Shown piece by piece: positions 8,031 through 16,865 of a stretch of 64,000 bases of DNA. Location of the stretch: assembly GCF_009746125.1 (NCBI RefSeq), contig NZ_CP041352.1, positions 248,001 through 312,000 of the forward strand. Reading direction: 5' to 3'. The stretch is from Casimicrobium huifangae (GTDB taxonomy: Bacteria > Pseudomonadota > Gammaproteobacteria > Burkholderiales > Casimicrobiaceae). Positions within the stretch are counted from its first letter, which is position 1; the number at the start of each line of letters is the position of its first letter. The position numbers and the translations under genes were made by a program. A model generated the notes under the pieces. That model did no database searches. It had not been told where the DNA came from and was given only the letters and a program-made list of their open reading frames with translations.

Positions 8031-9875
8031 TCAGGGCAAGCAGGAGGCGCCGTGAGTTGCAGCAATCCATGCGAGGATCTGCTGCGCGTTGCGCGCATTC
8101 GGGTGCGCTGAATTTGCTGCGCCTGCTGTCAGCGCTGTGTCACTGAGCCCAATCAGGGCGCGCAGGATCAGCAATCCGTCGGTGGTGGCCAGCATCTGGC
8201 CATCGTTGTCAGCATCAAGGGCGACGGCCAGCAATAACCCCGCCAGATGGGCTTCGATCTGCGCGGTGTTGCGGGCCGGGTTGCTGCCGACCGCGCTGCC
8301 GGTCAGCGCTGCGCCGCGAAGCCCGAGCAGATAGCGCACGATCAGCAGGCCATCGGTGGCCGCGTCCACCGCCATGTTGCCATCGATGTTGAGCGTGCAG
8401 GCGGGCGGCGTGTAGGGGCCGCCTTCGAAGCGGGCCAGGCAGAAGGCGTCGGACGAGCCGCGATAGCAGTTGCCGGCCAGCAGCAGATAACCGTTGGTTT
8501 GTAGCGCTGCCGCGTAGGTGAGGTCACGTTCGTTGGCAATGCTCGGCTGAATGGCCTTGCCGCCCGAGCCCCAGGTGCCGTCAAGGCTGCCATCAGCAAG
8601 CAGCCGTGCGCTGCAGAACACGCCGGTGCCGGCCACCGATCCTGCCCGGCAGCGTCCGCCAAGCAATACCTTGCCGTCGGGCTGCACGAACACGGCATAC
8701 GCGCCATCAAAATCGGAGTCGAACGCGAACAGCAGCTTGCCGCGATCCGCCAGCACCGGTGCAGCGGCGTTGAAGCCAGTGGCGTCGAGTGTGCCGTTGC
8801 TGTTGTAGCGGGCAACGCAATACCGGGTGATCGCGCCGGTGCTGAACGCGCCGCCCGTTGAGCATGCACCCGCGAGCACGATCTTGCCGTCCTGCTGGAT
8901 CGCCACGGCCTTGGCGGCATCCTCATCGGTACTGATCGGGGTGATCACCTTGCCGACGCTGCCGAATGCGCTGTCCAGCGCGCCCGCTGTGGTGAGTCGC
9001 AACAGGCAGAACTCGGTGTTGGCGTTGTTCAGGCAGGAGCCCGCCACCACCAGTTTGCCGTCGCTTTGCTGCGCGGCGGCCATTGCGTAGGAGCTGTTGC
9101 CAATCGCTTCGATGCGGGTGCCGGGCAGCGTGCCGCCAGCGTTGAAGCTGGTGTCGAGGGTGCCGTCGCTGTTGTGGCGCGACAGGCACATCGCATTGGC
9201 AACCAGTGAAGCGCCACAGGAGCCAACGATCACAATCTTGTCATCCGCCTGCAGCATCAAGCCGGACGCCACGTTGTAGAACGGGCCGGGTGCGACGGTC
9301 GCCACGCCCGGCGTTGTGCCGCCGGCATTGAAACTGGTGTCGAGGCTGGCATCCGGCAGCAGGCGGACCACGCAAAAGTCGTAATAGCCCGACGTGAGAT
9401 TGCTGCAGGTGCCGGCGACGATGATCTTCTGGTCGGGCTGCACCGCGACCATGCCAAACAGGCTCTGGCCCGGCGTCTCCTCAATGATCAGCTCACCCGC
9501 TTGCAGATCGGGTTGCAGGCCGCCTTGCGTTGCGTTCGGGTTGAACGTGAGATCCGGCGTGCCGTTCGGGTGGTAGCGCACCACGCAGAGTTTGCTGGTG
9601 CTGAGGCCGCTGCAACTGCCGGCCACGAGCACCTTGCCATCGGCCTGCACCGCCACCCCGCGCGCGTTGTCGGGGGCGGCAGATGAGCGACCGGGTTTCG
9701 CCAGCGCCTTGCCGCGATCACTGATGATGGGGTTGGCGGCGTTGAAGCCGCCGCTATCGAGATCGCCAGGGGCCGCGAGCAGGCTAGCGGCGTGTGCCGC
9801 CAGCAGCAACGCAACAAGTGCAAACGGCCAGCGACGGGCGGAGCGGCCAGCGCGACGAGCGCAAAAGGCTTGCAT
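8031..9875 (-). CDS. Secreted seven-repeat delta-60 propeller protein with double dockerin-like tail (3)
   Basis: 614 residues. An Arg-rich n-region and hydrophobic core form the signal peptide, ending ASLLAAPGDLD. Seven repeats are visible (QADGKVLVAG, QPDQKIIVAG, QADDKIVIVG, QSDGKLVVAG, QQDGKIVLAG, QPDGKVLLGG, QTNGYLLLAG), nearly all followed within two residues by Cys and then by xFCxxR. The tail (about 493-614) holds two acidic loops, NIDGNMAVDAATD and DADNDGQMLATTD. Each is followed by GLLI(V/L)R and an LGL/IGL turn, and the whole is bracketed by an opening Cys and the final SCLP. GAGGAC lies about 8 bp before the ATG. It is closest in sequence to the next gene upstream (ending 9954). 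Confidence 0.8.
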   Translation of the reverse strand: MQAFCARRAGRSARRWPFALVALLLAAHAASLLAAPGDLDSGGFNAANPIISDRGKALAKPGRSSAAPDNARGVAVQADGKVLVAGSCSGLSTSKLCVVRYHPNGTPDLTFNPNATQGGLQPDLQAGELIIEETPGQSLFGMVAVQPDQKIIVAGTCSNLTSGYYDFCVVRLLPDASLDTSFNAGGTTPGVATVAPGPFYNVASGLMLQADDKIVIVGSCGASLVANAMCLSRHNSDGTLDTSFNAGGTLPGTRIEAIGNSSYAMAAAQQSDGKLVVAGSCLNNANTEFCLLRLTTAGALDSAFGSVGKVITPISTDEDAAKAVAIQQDGKIVLAGACSTGGAFSTGAITRYCVARYNSNGTLDATGFNAAAPVLADRGKLLFAFDSDFDGAYAVFVQPDGKVLLGGRCRAGSVAGTGVFCSARLLADGSLDGTWGSGGKAIQPSIANERDLTYAAALQTNGYLLLAGNCYRGSSDAFCLARFEGGPYTPPACTLNIDGNMAVDAATDGLLIVRYLLGLRGAALTGSAVGSNPARNTAQIEAHLAGLLLAVALDADNDGQMLATTDGLLILRALIGLSDTALTAGAANSAHPNARNAQQILAWIAATHGASCLP

Positions 9876-9953
9876 GTTTCATGTCCTCAGCGCCCCCGCG
9901 TTGGTACAAGCCAATAGTATCGCTGCTTTGCGGCGGTTTGCCACAGCTGCCCA

Positions 9954-11867
9954 TCAGGGCAGGCAATCGGTGCCGTGCGTCGTGCGGATCCAGTCCAGCA
10001 CTTGTGTCGCGTTGCGTACGTTCGGGTGCTGTGCGTTGCTCGCGCCTGCCGTCAGCGCGGTGCCGCTCAACCCCAGCAAGGCCCGCACGACCAGCAAGCC
10101 GTCGGTGATGGCGCGTGGCTGGCCGTCGTTGTCGGCATCGAGCGCTCCGCCAGTCAACAAACCGGCGAGATGAGTCTCGATCTGCGCCGCATTGCGTCCG
10201 GGGCTGACGCCAGTCGCGCCGGTCACCAGCGCCGTGCCGCGCAGCCCGAGCAGATAGCGCGTCACCAGCAGGCCGTCGGTGGCTGCGTCCACCACCGGGT
10301 TGGCGTCAATGTTCAGCGTGCACGCGGGCACCGGCACCGGGCCACCCTTGAAGCGGGCGAGGCAGAACTGTTCCGGTGCACCGCGAAAGCAGTTCCCCGC
10401 CACTACGATGTCACCGTCCGGCTGCAACAGTGCAGCCACGGAAATGTCGCGCTGGTTGGCGACAGCGGCCACCGTCGCCTGGCCGCCGCTGCCGAACGTT
10501 GCGTCCAGACTGCCATCGGTGCTCAGGCGCAACAGGCAGAACACGCCGGTGCCCTGTGCCGGGTCGGCGTTGCAGCGGCCCACCAGCACCAGCTTGCCAT
10601 CGCTTTGCACCAGCAGTGCATCGGCGCCATCGTAGGTGCTGGCGAAGGCCAGCAGCCGCTTGCCACGGTCGGCCGGTGCGGCGCTGGCGTTAAAGCCCGT
10701 GGTGTCGAGCGCGCCAGTGCTGAGGTAGCGGGCGACGCAGAACTTGGTCACGCCCGCGTTGGAGTAGGCCCAGTGCGTGCTGCAGGCGCCGGCCACCACG
10801 ATCTTACCGTCCGCCTGCACCACCACGCCGGTGGCGGCGTCTTCGTCGCTGGCGATGGGGGTGATCACCTTGCCGCCGCTGCCGAACGACGCGCTGTCGA
10901 GCGCGCCTACGGTGGTCAGGCGAAACAGGCAGAAGTCGGACGTGCCGGCGTCATCGCAGCTGCCTGCCACCACCAGCTTGCCGTCGCTCTGCCGCGCCAC
11001 GTCCGTTGCGTATGACGAATTGCCATCGCCGATGGTCTCGACGCGGGTGCCGGGCCGGGTGCCACTGGCGTTGAACGTGATGTCGAGCGTGCCATCGCTG
11101 TTGTGCCGGGAGATGCACATCGCGGTGGCCACGATGGTCACGCCGCAGGAGCCAACCAACACGATCTTGCCATCAGGCTGCAACAGCATCGCCCGAGCCG
11201 TGTTGTAGAAATTGCCCGGCGCCACCGTGGCCACACCCGGTGTGCTGCCGGCGGCGTTGAAGCTGGTGTCGAGCGTGGCATCGGCCAGCAGCCGCGCCAC
11301 GCAGAAATCGTTGTAGCCGGTCGTTGCGTTGCCACAGGTACCGCCGACGATGATGCGGCCGTCAGGCTGCACTGCCAGCAAGGCCCCGTAGCCGGTGTTG
11401 GGCGCGGCCTCCAGGATCAGCTCGCCCGGCTGCAGATCAGGCTGGGTGCCGCCCTGCGTGGCATCGGGGTTGAAGGTGGTGTCGGCGCTGCCGTTGCTGT
11501 TGAAGCGCGCAATACAGAGCTTGCGCACAAATACGCCACGGCAATCACCCGCGATCAGCAGTTTGCCGTCGGTCTGTCGCGCCACACTCATCGCATGGTC
11601 CGCCTCGAACTGCGATCGGCCGATCTTTTCCACCACCTTGCCGCGGTTGCTCGGCACCGGGTCGCTGCTGTTGAAGCCGGTGACGTCAAGATCACCGGGC
11701 GCAGCAAAAGCGGTGCGGGTCAGTGCGAGCAACAGCACGCAGGCGAACCGTGCGACGAATGCGGGCGTCCGCGAACGCATCGCACGCGGCGCGCATTCCC
11801 GCTCATACACGCGCGCGCTTGCTGGCGATGCCTCGTCAGTGGTCAGGCCTGATGTTCGTTGTCTCAT
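9954..11867 (-). CDS. Secreted seven-repeat delta-60 propeller protein with double dockerin-like tail (4)
   Basis: 637 residues from the ATG at 11867, which has GGAGCC about 8 bp upstream. A shorter start at 11780 (MRSRTPAFVARFACVLLLALTRTAFA is the signal peptide proper) is also possible. Seven repeats (QTDGKLLIAG to QPDGDIVVAG) carry the family cysteine pairs. The tail has two loops (NIDANPVVDAATD and DADNDGQPRAITD), each followed by GLLV(T/V)R, and closes with TDCLP. The N-terminal segment APGDLDVTGFN and the block DATQGGTQPDLQPGELI closely match the gene ending at 8031, showing tandem duplication. Function unknown; predicted secreted. Confidence 0.8.
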   Translation of the reverse strand: MRQRTSGLTTDEASPASARVYERECAPRAMRSRTPAFVARFACVLLLALTRTAFAAPGDLDVTGFNSSDPVPSNRGKVVEKIGRSQFEADHAMSVARQTDGKLLIAGDCRGVFVRKLCIARFNSNGSADTTFNPDATQGGTQPDLQPGELILEAAPNTGYGALLAVQPDGRIIVGGTCGNATTGYNDFCVARLLADATLDTSFNAAGSTPGVATVAPGNFYNTARAMLLQPDGKIVLVGSCGVTIVATAMCISRHNSDGTLDITFNASGTRPGTRVETIGDGNSSYATDVARQSDGKLVVAGSCDDAGTSDFCLFRLTTVGALDSASFGSGGKVITPIASDEDAATGVVVQADGKIVVAGACSTHWAYSNAGVTKFCVARYLSTGALDTTGFNASAAPADRGKRLLAFASTYDGADALLVQSDGKLVLVGRCNADPAQGTGVFCLLRLSTDGSLDATFGSGGQATVAAVANQRDISVAALLQPDGDIVVAGNCFRGAPEQFCLARFKGGPVPVPACTLNIDANPVVDAATDGLLVTRYLLGLRGTALVTGATGVSPGRNAAQIETHLAGLLTGGALDADNDGQPRAITDGLLVVRALLGLSGTALTAGASNAQHPNVRNATQVLDWIRTTHGTDCLP

Positions 11868-12045
11868 CTCCGTGGCTCCGGTTGCGGCGGCGTGTGCTCT
11901 GGCGCAATTGTCAACGGCGAACGCCGTCGCGATCACAGCCCACTGCCTGCCAGAAGCAATTACGGATTTCCGTGCGATGACGCGACATCCGTGCGAGACG
12001 GGCACGATATCGCAGCGTCGAAAGTCTCCTCAAGTGAGGCAGTGG

Positions 12046-12157
12046 CTCAACAGTGGAACCCGCATGCGCTATGGGCTTAAATGCCGAAAAGCCTGAAAGT
12101 CGACTTCAGCCGATTTCGATAGCCGAGCCCAATGTCGATGAGCATTTCAATTGAAAG
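12046..12157 (+). repeat. Palindromic element copy B (112 bp)
   Basis: Centred at 12101.5 on GTCGAC (12099-12104). GGGCTT (12073-12078) and GAGCCC (12125-12130) are equidistant from the centre. It ends TTGAAAG. Right of the core is CTTCAGCCGATTT, matching the family consensus CTTnnGCCaaTTT. It fills most of the gap 11868-12177, in which no gene is seen. Confidence 0.85.
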
Positions 12158-12177
12158 CCAATGCGCGCAACGGCACG

Positions 12178-13920
12178 CTACGGTAAGCAGGCCACGCCGT
12201 GCGTGGATTCGATCCAGGTGAGGATTTGCTGCGCGTTGCGCGCATTCGGATGCGCCGTGTTCACCGCACCCGCGGTCAGCGCATCACCGGTGAGCCCGAG
12301 CATCGCGCGCAGGATCAGCAAGCCATCAGTCATCGCCAGCGACTGGCCGTCGCCGTCGGCGTCGAGGTTGAGTGAGGCAAGGTGGCTTTCTAACGCCTGG
12401 CCAGTGCGGGTTGGGTTTTGGCCGAGTGCGCCGGTCGTGAGCGCGTCACCGCGCAGGCCGAGGAGATAGCGGGTGAGCAGGAGGGAGTCGGTCGCAGTGT
12501 CAATCGCCTGATTCGCATCGGCGTTAAGAGCGCACGTTAGCGGGTTGTAGGGGCCGCCTTTCAGGCGGGAGGCACAAAACTCCAACCCGAGATAGATGCT
12601 AAAGCCCGGAATGAGTGTCTGATAGTTGTCGCAATATCCGACCACGACGACCTTCCCGTCTGGAGCCGCAGCTAACGCCGTTGCATAATCCAGCCCCTGA
12701 CCAACGCGATAACTGGCGAGTCCGCCAAGGCCGAATGCCGCATCTGGCGTTCCGTCAGACGAAAATCGGGCAACACAGAATTGGAGACTGAGAGTCGCGC
12801 CTTCGCATTGCCAAAACACCAGATAGTTGTTTCCGTCAGTTGTTGCACCGGCGAACGGCGGATTCGCTGCGCGACCGACAAATGAGCGTACAACGCCACC
12901 CTGACCAAACGACGCGTCCGGCGTTCCGTCTGGCAGCACACGATAGAGACACAAACCCGTCAACGAATCACTGTTGCGCGCACAGTGCGTCGCGAAGACG
13001 AGCTTGTGGTCGGGTTGCTCAGTTGCGAAAACTGCATCGAGTGTCTGCCCGGCTAACGCGACGATTAGTCCACCGTTCGCGCCGAAAGTCGGGTCCGGTT
13101 GACCGTCCCCGAGCAGGCGAACAGCACAGAGGTCACCACCATAAACCGATCCGCCGCAGTAGCCCGAAATCACCAATTTTCCGTCTGCTTGAACGAGCCC
13201 GTGCCGCGCATAGTCAATGCCGCTCGAGACGCCCAAGGCAACGGGCACGCCAGATCCATATGTCGCATCCAGCGATCCATCGTTCATCAGCCGCGCGGGA
13301 CAAAGGCGGTTGCCTGTCGCGCTGGAAAAACAAGTGCCAATGACCAACCACTTGTGATCGGCGGTTTCGATCAATTGAGTGATCGATATGTTTGGTGCGT
13401 TTGCGATAGGCCCGACCTTGCCGCCAACTCCGAACGTAGGATCCAACGCGCCGGAGGAATCGTAGCGCGCCAAACATGATGACCAGACCGACCACAACGC
13501 GATGAGGCACGGGCCGGCAATGACTATCTTGCCGTCTGATGCCACGACGATGGCATTGCCAGATGCGTCGCCGTCTAGAGTTGTCCGCACCGTGCCCGCG
13601 CTACCAAACGCAGGATCAGGTGTGCCGTCGGTACGCAAACGCGCCAGACATAGCTCCCGCCTGGTGTTTTGAGTCGTCTGGCAATTTCCGGCCAACACGA
13701 GTTTTCCGTCAGACTGAACAGCGACGGCCCCCGCGACGTCCGCTCGCGGCGTCACCGGAATAATCGATGCTCCGCCGATCCCAAACGTCGGATCAAGCTG
13801 GCCCGGCGCGGCAACGGATGTGCCGCTCAACAGCAGACACGCAAACGCGGCCCAAACGCTCGCAATGAAGCGACTGCGGCAAAGCGCAGGGCGTCGAAAA
13901 TGCAGGGAGTTGAAGGGCAT
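12178..13920 (-). CDS. Secreted seven-repeat delta-60 propeller protein with double dockerin-like tail (5)
   Basis: 580 residues with a signal peptide ending LLLSGTSVAAPGQLD. Seven repeat strands are recognisable (QSDGKLVLAG, ASDGKIVIAG, TADHKWLVIG, QADGKLVISG, QPDHKLVFAT, TTDGNNYLVF, APDGKVVVVG), with Cys one to two residues later in each. The propeller part has diverged from its neighbours and the DNA is less GC-rich there. The tail has two loops (NADANQAIDTATD and DADGDGQSLAMTD) and closes VACLP. The final ~180 bp are almost identical to the end of the gene at 14128. No strong RBS is seen before the ATG. Confidence 0.8.
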   Translation of the reverse strand: MPFNSLHFRRPALCRSRFIASVWAAFACLLLSGTSVAAPGQLDPTFGIGGASIIPVTPRADVAGAVAVQSDGKLVLAGNCQTTQNTRRELCLARLRTDGTPDPAFGSAGTVRTTLDGDASGNAIVVASDGKIVIAGPCLIALWSVWSSCLARYDSSGALDPTFGVGGKVGPIANAPNISITQLIETADHKWLVIGTCFSSATGNRLCPARLMNDGSLDATYGSGVPVALGVSSGIDYARHGLVQADGKLVISGYCGGSVYGGDLCAVRLLGDGQPDPTFGANGGLIVALAGQTLDAVFATEQPDHKLVFATHCARNSDSLTGLCLYRVLPDGTPDASFGQGGVVRSFVGRAANPPFAGATTDGNNYLVFWQCEGATLSLQFCVARFSSDGTPDAAFGLGGLASYRVGQGLDYATALAAAPDGKVVVVGYCDNYQTLIPGFSIYLGLEFCASRLKGGPYNPLTCALNADANQAIDTATDSLLLTRYLLGLRGDALTTGALGQNPTRTGQALESHLASLNLDADGDGQSLAMTDGLLILRAMLGLTGDALTAGAVNTAHPNARNAQQILTWIESTHGVACLP

Positions 13921-13987
13921 GCTTGGTGCGCCAGGGCGGAGTCAGGGGCTCAATCAGTGTATCCAAGCCTTGGCGATGACGAAGCGG

Positions 13988-14098
13988 CTTTTCGTCGAAA
14001 GCGTCATTCGGTTGGGGTGCGCAGTCGCTTCTGGCGAAAGTCGCTCTGAATCGTCTTGTCCCACCCCTCAACGTAGCGCAGGTGCGTCCCTCTTTTCT
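13988..14098 (-). repeat. Degenerate palindromic element, inverted orientation (copy H)
   Basis: Read on the minus strand, the half from the core outwards is CGACTTTCGCCAG... and ends CGACGAAAAG, 55 nt from the core, as in the other copies. The core is degenerate (GTCGCT, centre 14042.5). The arms survive as TTGGGGTG and CACCCCTCAA, slightly out of register. The other end has lost the AAAAG terminus. It lies between two delta-60 genes. Confidence 0.5.
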
Positions 14099-14127
14099 GC
14101 AGAGGCGCGGACGTCAGACAGCCGTGG

Positions 14128-15828
14128 TCAGGGCAAGCAGGCCACGCCGTGCGTGGATTCAATCCAGGTGAGGATTTGTTGCGCGTTGCGCGCATTCGGA
14201 TGCGCCGTGTTCACCGCACCCGCGATGAGCGCATCACCCGTGAGCCCGAGCATTGCGCGCAGGATCAGCAGGCCATCAGTCATCGCCAGCGACTGGCCGT
14301 CGCCGTCGGCGTCCAGCTTGCCCTGCGCCAGCAGGTCAGCGAGGTAGCTCTCAATCTCGGCGTTGCTGCGACCGGGGTTGGGGCCGACAGCGCCGTTGGT
14401 GAGGGCGGTGCCGCGCAGGCCGAGGAGGTAGCGTGCAATCATTTGCCCGTCGCTTACGGCGGCGAGCGCACCGTTCGCATCGCCGTTCAGGGAACAGGTC
14501 ATCGGATCGTAAGGACCACCACGCAACCGCGCCATACACGCATTCCACTGCGTCGTTTGCGCGCTGTCCAGGCACTGACCAAACAGACTGGGGCGATCGA
14601 ATTGATCGAGCCTCATGGCCCCGGCACGTTGATGGTTTGAGTCGACACTACCGTTCACCCAAACCGGGAATGCAAGGGAAAATCCATTGGCACCGAAATC
14701 CACGTCCGTTGCGCCGTTGGACATCCAGCGTCGTAGGCACCACTTCGCAAAATACGAGTTTCCAGTAATTCCCTCGCATGTCGCGAAGGCCAGTATGCGC
14801 CCAGACCTGTCAACGTCCAGGGAACGAACATGACCGGCGCCTCCAGCACCACCCGTAGCAACACCATTGACGCCGAACGCTGTAATTGGAATGCCTGCGT
14901 TGTCCAGTTTCACAACGCTGATCACACTGGCATCTCCCACGCCGAAGAGCGTTGAACCATCCAGCAATCGCTTGGCACTCGTCGTGGCAAGACCGTTGCC
15001 GTAGACCTTCGTGTATTGAAAGCCATTCACGCCAAATCCAAGATCAAGACTGGCCGACGAAAGACTGAATCGTCCGATGCAAAGCTCGAACGAGTAGCCG
15101 ACAGATGACTGCGGGTGACACCAGCCAGCTTGTAGATAGTGGGTTGGAGTGGCTCTCGCAAGGGCGCCACCAAGCAACACCGTATTTGCGAACGATGCAT
15201 CGAATTGGCCCGGTGCGTTCCATTTGCGGACCGCTCCCTGCGTACAGCTGAAACACTGGACATTGACGAGAATGTCGTTGCTTGCCATCTCGGCGGAGCC
15301 ACCTGCGAAGAAGGTGCCGGCAAGCGATGCGTCGAACGGTGATGTACCTCCGACACCGAAGGTAGTGTCAACATTGCCACTCATCGGGTCAAATCGCGTG
15401 AGGCAAATGAACATTTGGCCAGTGCCAGTCTCGCACGAAGTCACCAGGACAATGCCGGCCGTTGTCACGAGCGCTTCCGAGCCGCCATACTGCCCACGAA
15501 TCAGAGGTGCGAGCGCAACGCCGTTGTCGCCAAACGTAGTATCACGCGTCCTCGGGTCGATCCAGCGCTCAATGCAAATTCGGCGCACCCCACCTACTTC
15601 ACACGAACTAAACGCATAGTTCCAACCCCCGGCATTGGCTATCGCCAGCACACCGGACGAAGACGTTCCAAGGTTCCACTCAAAAAATCCATTGGGTGCG
15701 AAGGCTTTGTCCAAATCGCCGGGTGTAGCCCATCCGGAGCACACCTGAAGTTCTGCTAACACCAAAACGAACGCACGTAACCAACAGCGCAGTTTCGGTG
15801 ACCATCCCACTCGGTGAGACATTTTCAT
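14128..15828 (-). CDS. Secreted seven-repeat delta-60-like propeller protein with double dockerin-like tail (6)
   Basis: 566 residues; signal peptide ends QVCSGWATPGDLD. This is the most divergent propeller of the set. Canonical PDGKIVVAG strands are eroded (NAGGWNYAFS, TTAGIVLVTS, DRSGRILAFA), yet seven positions and most cysteine pairs (SSCEV...RICIERW; TSCET...MFICLTRF) remain. The tail is well conserved, with loops NGDANGALAAVSD and DADGDGQSLAMTD and the ending VACLP. The contrast between a divergent propeller and a near-identical tail suggests gene conversion of the 3' end. Function unknown. Confidence 0.75.
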   Translation of the reverse strand: MKMSHRVGWSPKLRCWLRAFVLVLAELQVCSGWATPGDLDKAFAPNGFFEWNLGTSSSGVLAIANAGGWNYAFSSCEVGGVRRICIERWIDPRTRDTTFGDNGVALAPLIRGQYGGSEALVTTAGIVLVTSCETGTGQMFICLTRFDPMSGNVDTTFGVGGTSPFDASLAGTFFAGGSAEMASNDILVNVQCFSCTQGAVRKWNAPGQFDASFANTVLLGGALARATPTHYLQAGWCHPQSSVGYSFELCIGRFSLSSASLDLGFGVNGFQYTKVYGNGLATTSAKRLLDGSTLFGVGDASVISVVKLDNAGIPITAFGVNGVATGGAGGAGHVRSLDVDRSGRILAFATCEGITGNSYFAKWCLRRWMSNGATDVDFGANGFSLAFPVWVNGSVDSNHQRAGAMRLDQFDRPSLFGQCLDSAQTTQWNACMARLRGGPYDPMTCSLNGDANGALAAVSDGQMIARYLLGLRGTALTNGAVGPNPGRSNAEIESYLADLLAQGKLDADGDGQSLAMTDGLLILRAMLGLTGDALIAGAVNTAHPNARNAQQILTWIESTHGVACLP

Positions 15829-15836
15829 TTGCGTGT

Positions 15837-15849
15837 GGTGAGACTCACC
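15837..15849. promoter_or_regulatory. Short palindrome upstream of the delta-60 gene (possible operator)
   Basis: GGTGAGACTCACC is a perfect 13-bp palindrome. The sequence GGTGAGAC recurs at 15813-15820, inside the start of the gene. It lies just upstream of the ATG at 15828. Role as an operator is inferred only. Confidence 0.3.
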
Positions 15850-15918
15850 GAGCGGAGTTGTTTGTCAGCGAAAGCATAGCGCGGTCAAGTAGTAGCGGCC
15901 AGTATCGAGCACGAGGAG

Positions 15919-15956
15919 CCCGCAAAAAAGGCCGCAACGCGGCCCTTTTCTGCGGG
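15919..15956 (-). terminator. Terminator of sucCD
   Basis: CCCGCA and TGCGGG enclose GGCCGC-AAC-GCGGCC and runs of A and T. Read on the minus strand, the stem is followed by TTTTTT. It lies 12 bp after the sucD stop codon. Confidence 0.85.
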
Positions 15957-15968
15957 TAACTTAATCCG

Positions 15969-16847
15969 CTACTTCAACAACGACTTCAACAACTTCCCCA
16001 TCTCCGCCGGATTGCGGGTGATCTTGAAGCCGCACTCTTCCATGATGGCGAGTTTGGCGTCTGCGGTGTCAGCGCCGCCGCTGATCAGCGCCCCGGCGTG
16101 GCCCATGCGCTTGCCGGCGGGCGCGGTGACGCCGGCGATGAAGCCGACGACCGGTTTCTTCATGTTGGCTTTCACCCAACGCGCGGCGTCCGCCTCGTCC
16201 GGTCCGCCGATTTCGCCGATCATGATGACGGCGTCGGTTTCGGGATCGTCGTTGAACATGCGCATCACGTCGATGTGCTTGAGTCCGTTGATCGGGTCAC
16301 CGCCGATGCCGACGGCGCTCGATTGGCCCAGGCCCAGCTCGGTGAGTTGACCGACGGCTTCATACGTGAGCGTGCCCGAGCGCGAGACGACACCGATGCG
16401 GCCCTTCTTGTGGATGTGGCCGGGCATGATGCCGATCTTGATTTCTTCCGGCGTGATCAGGCCGGGGCAGTTCGGTCCGAGCAGCAGCGTCTTTTTGCCC
16501 TGCATCTTGTAGCGCGTCTTCAGCATGTCGAGCACCGGGATGCCCTCGGTGATGCAGACGACCAGATCGAGTTCGGCGTCAACGGCCTCGTCGATTGCGG
16601 CAGCAGCGCCTGACGGCGGCACATAGATCACGCTGACGGTGGCGCCGGTTTGCGCTTTGGCTTCCTTGACGCTGGAGTAAATCGGGATGCCTTCGAAATT
16701 CTCGCCGGCCTTCTTCGGGTTCACGCCTGCGACGAAGCAGTTCTTGCCGTTGGCGTAGGCCGCGCAACCGTGGGTGTGGAACTGGCCGGTCTTGCCGGTG
16801 ATGCCCTGGGTGATGACTTTGGTGTCTTTATTGATGAGGATGCTCAT
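15969..16847 (-). CDS. sucD: Succinyl-CoA synthetase, alpha subunit
   Basis: 292 residues, the normal length. It catalyses, with SucC, the interconversion of succinyl-CoA and succinate with nucleotide phosphorylation in the TCA cycle. Visible features: the N-terminal CoA-binding Rossmann segment ([13 protein letters not shown]), the GPNCPG motif, the SRSGTLTYE segment and the [10 protein letters not shown] segment carrying the phosphohistidine near residue 248. It lies 18 bp downstream of sucC on the same strand and is followed by a strong terminator, so sucCD is a complete operon. Confidence 0.97.
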   Translation of the reverse strand: MSILINKDTKVITQGITGKTGQFHTHGCAAYANGKNCFVAGVNPKKAGENFEGIPIYSSVKEAKAQTGATVSVIYVPPSGAAAAIDEAVDAELDLVVCITEGIPVLDMLKTRYKMQGKKTLLLGPNCPGLITPEEIKIGIMPGHIHKKGRIGVVSRSGTLTYEAVGQLTELGLGQSSAVGIGGDPINGLKHIDVMRMFNDDPETDAVIMIGEIGGPDEADAARWVKANMKKPVVGFIAGVTAPAGKRMGHAGALISGGADTADAKLAIMEECGFKITRNPAEMGKLLKSLLK

Positions 16848-16865
16848 TGCTGTTTCTCCAGGGGA

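Noticed and set aside
2492-15828. Regularly spaced repeats that might suggest a CRISPR or satellite array
   Set aside because: The periodicity is in protein-coding DNA, about 50-75 codons long and diverged, as in delta-60 repeats; no short identical repeats with unique spacers.
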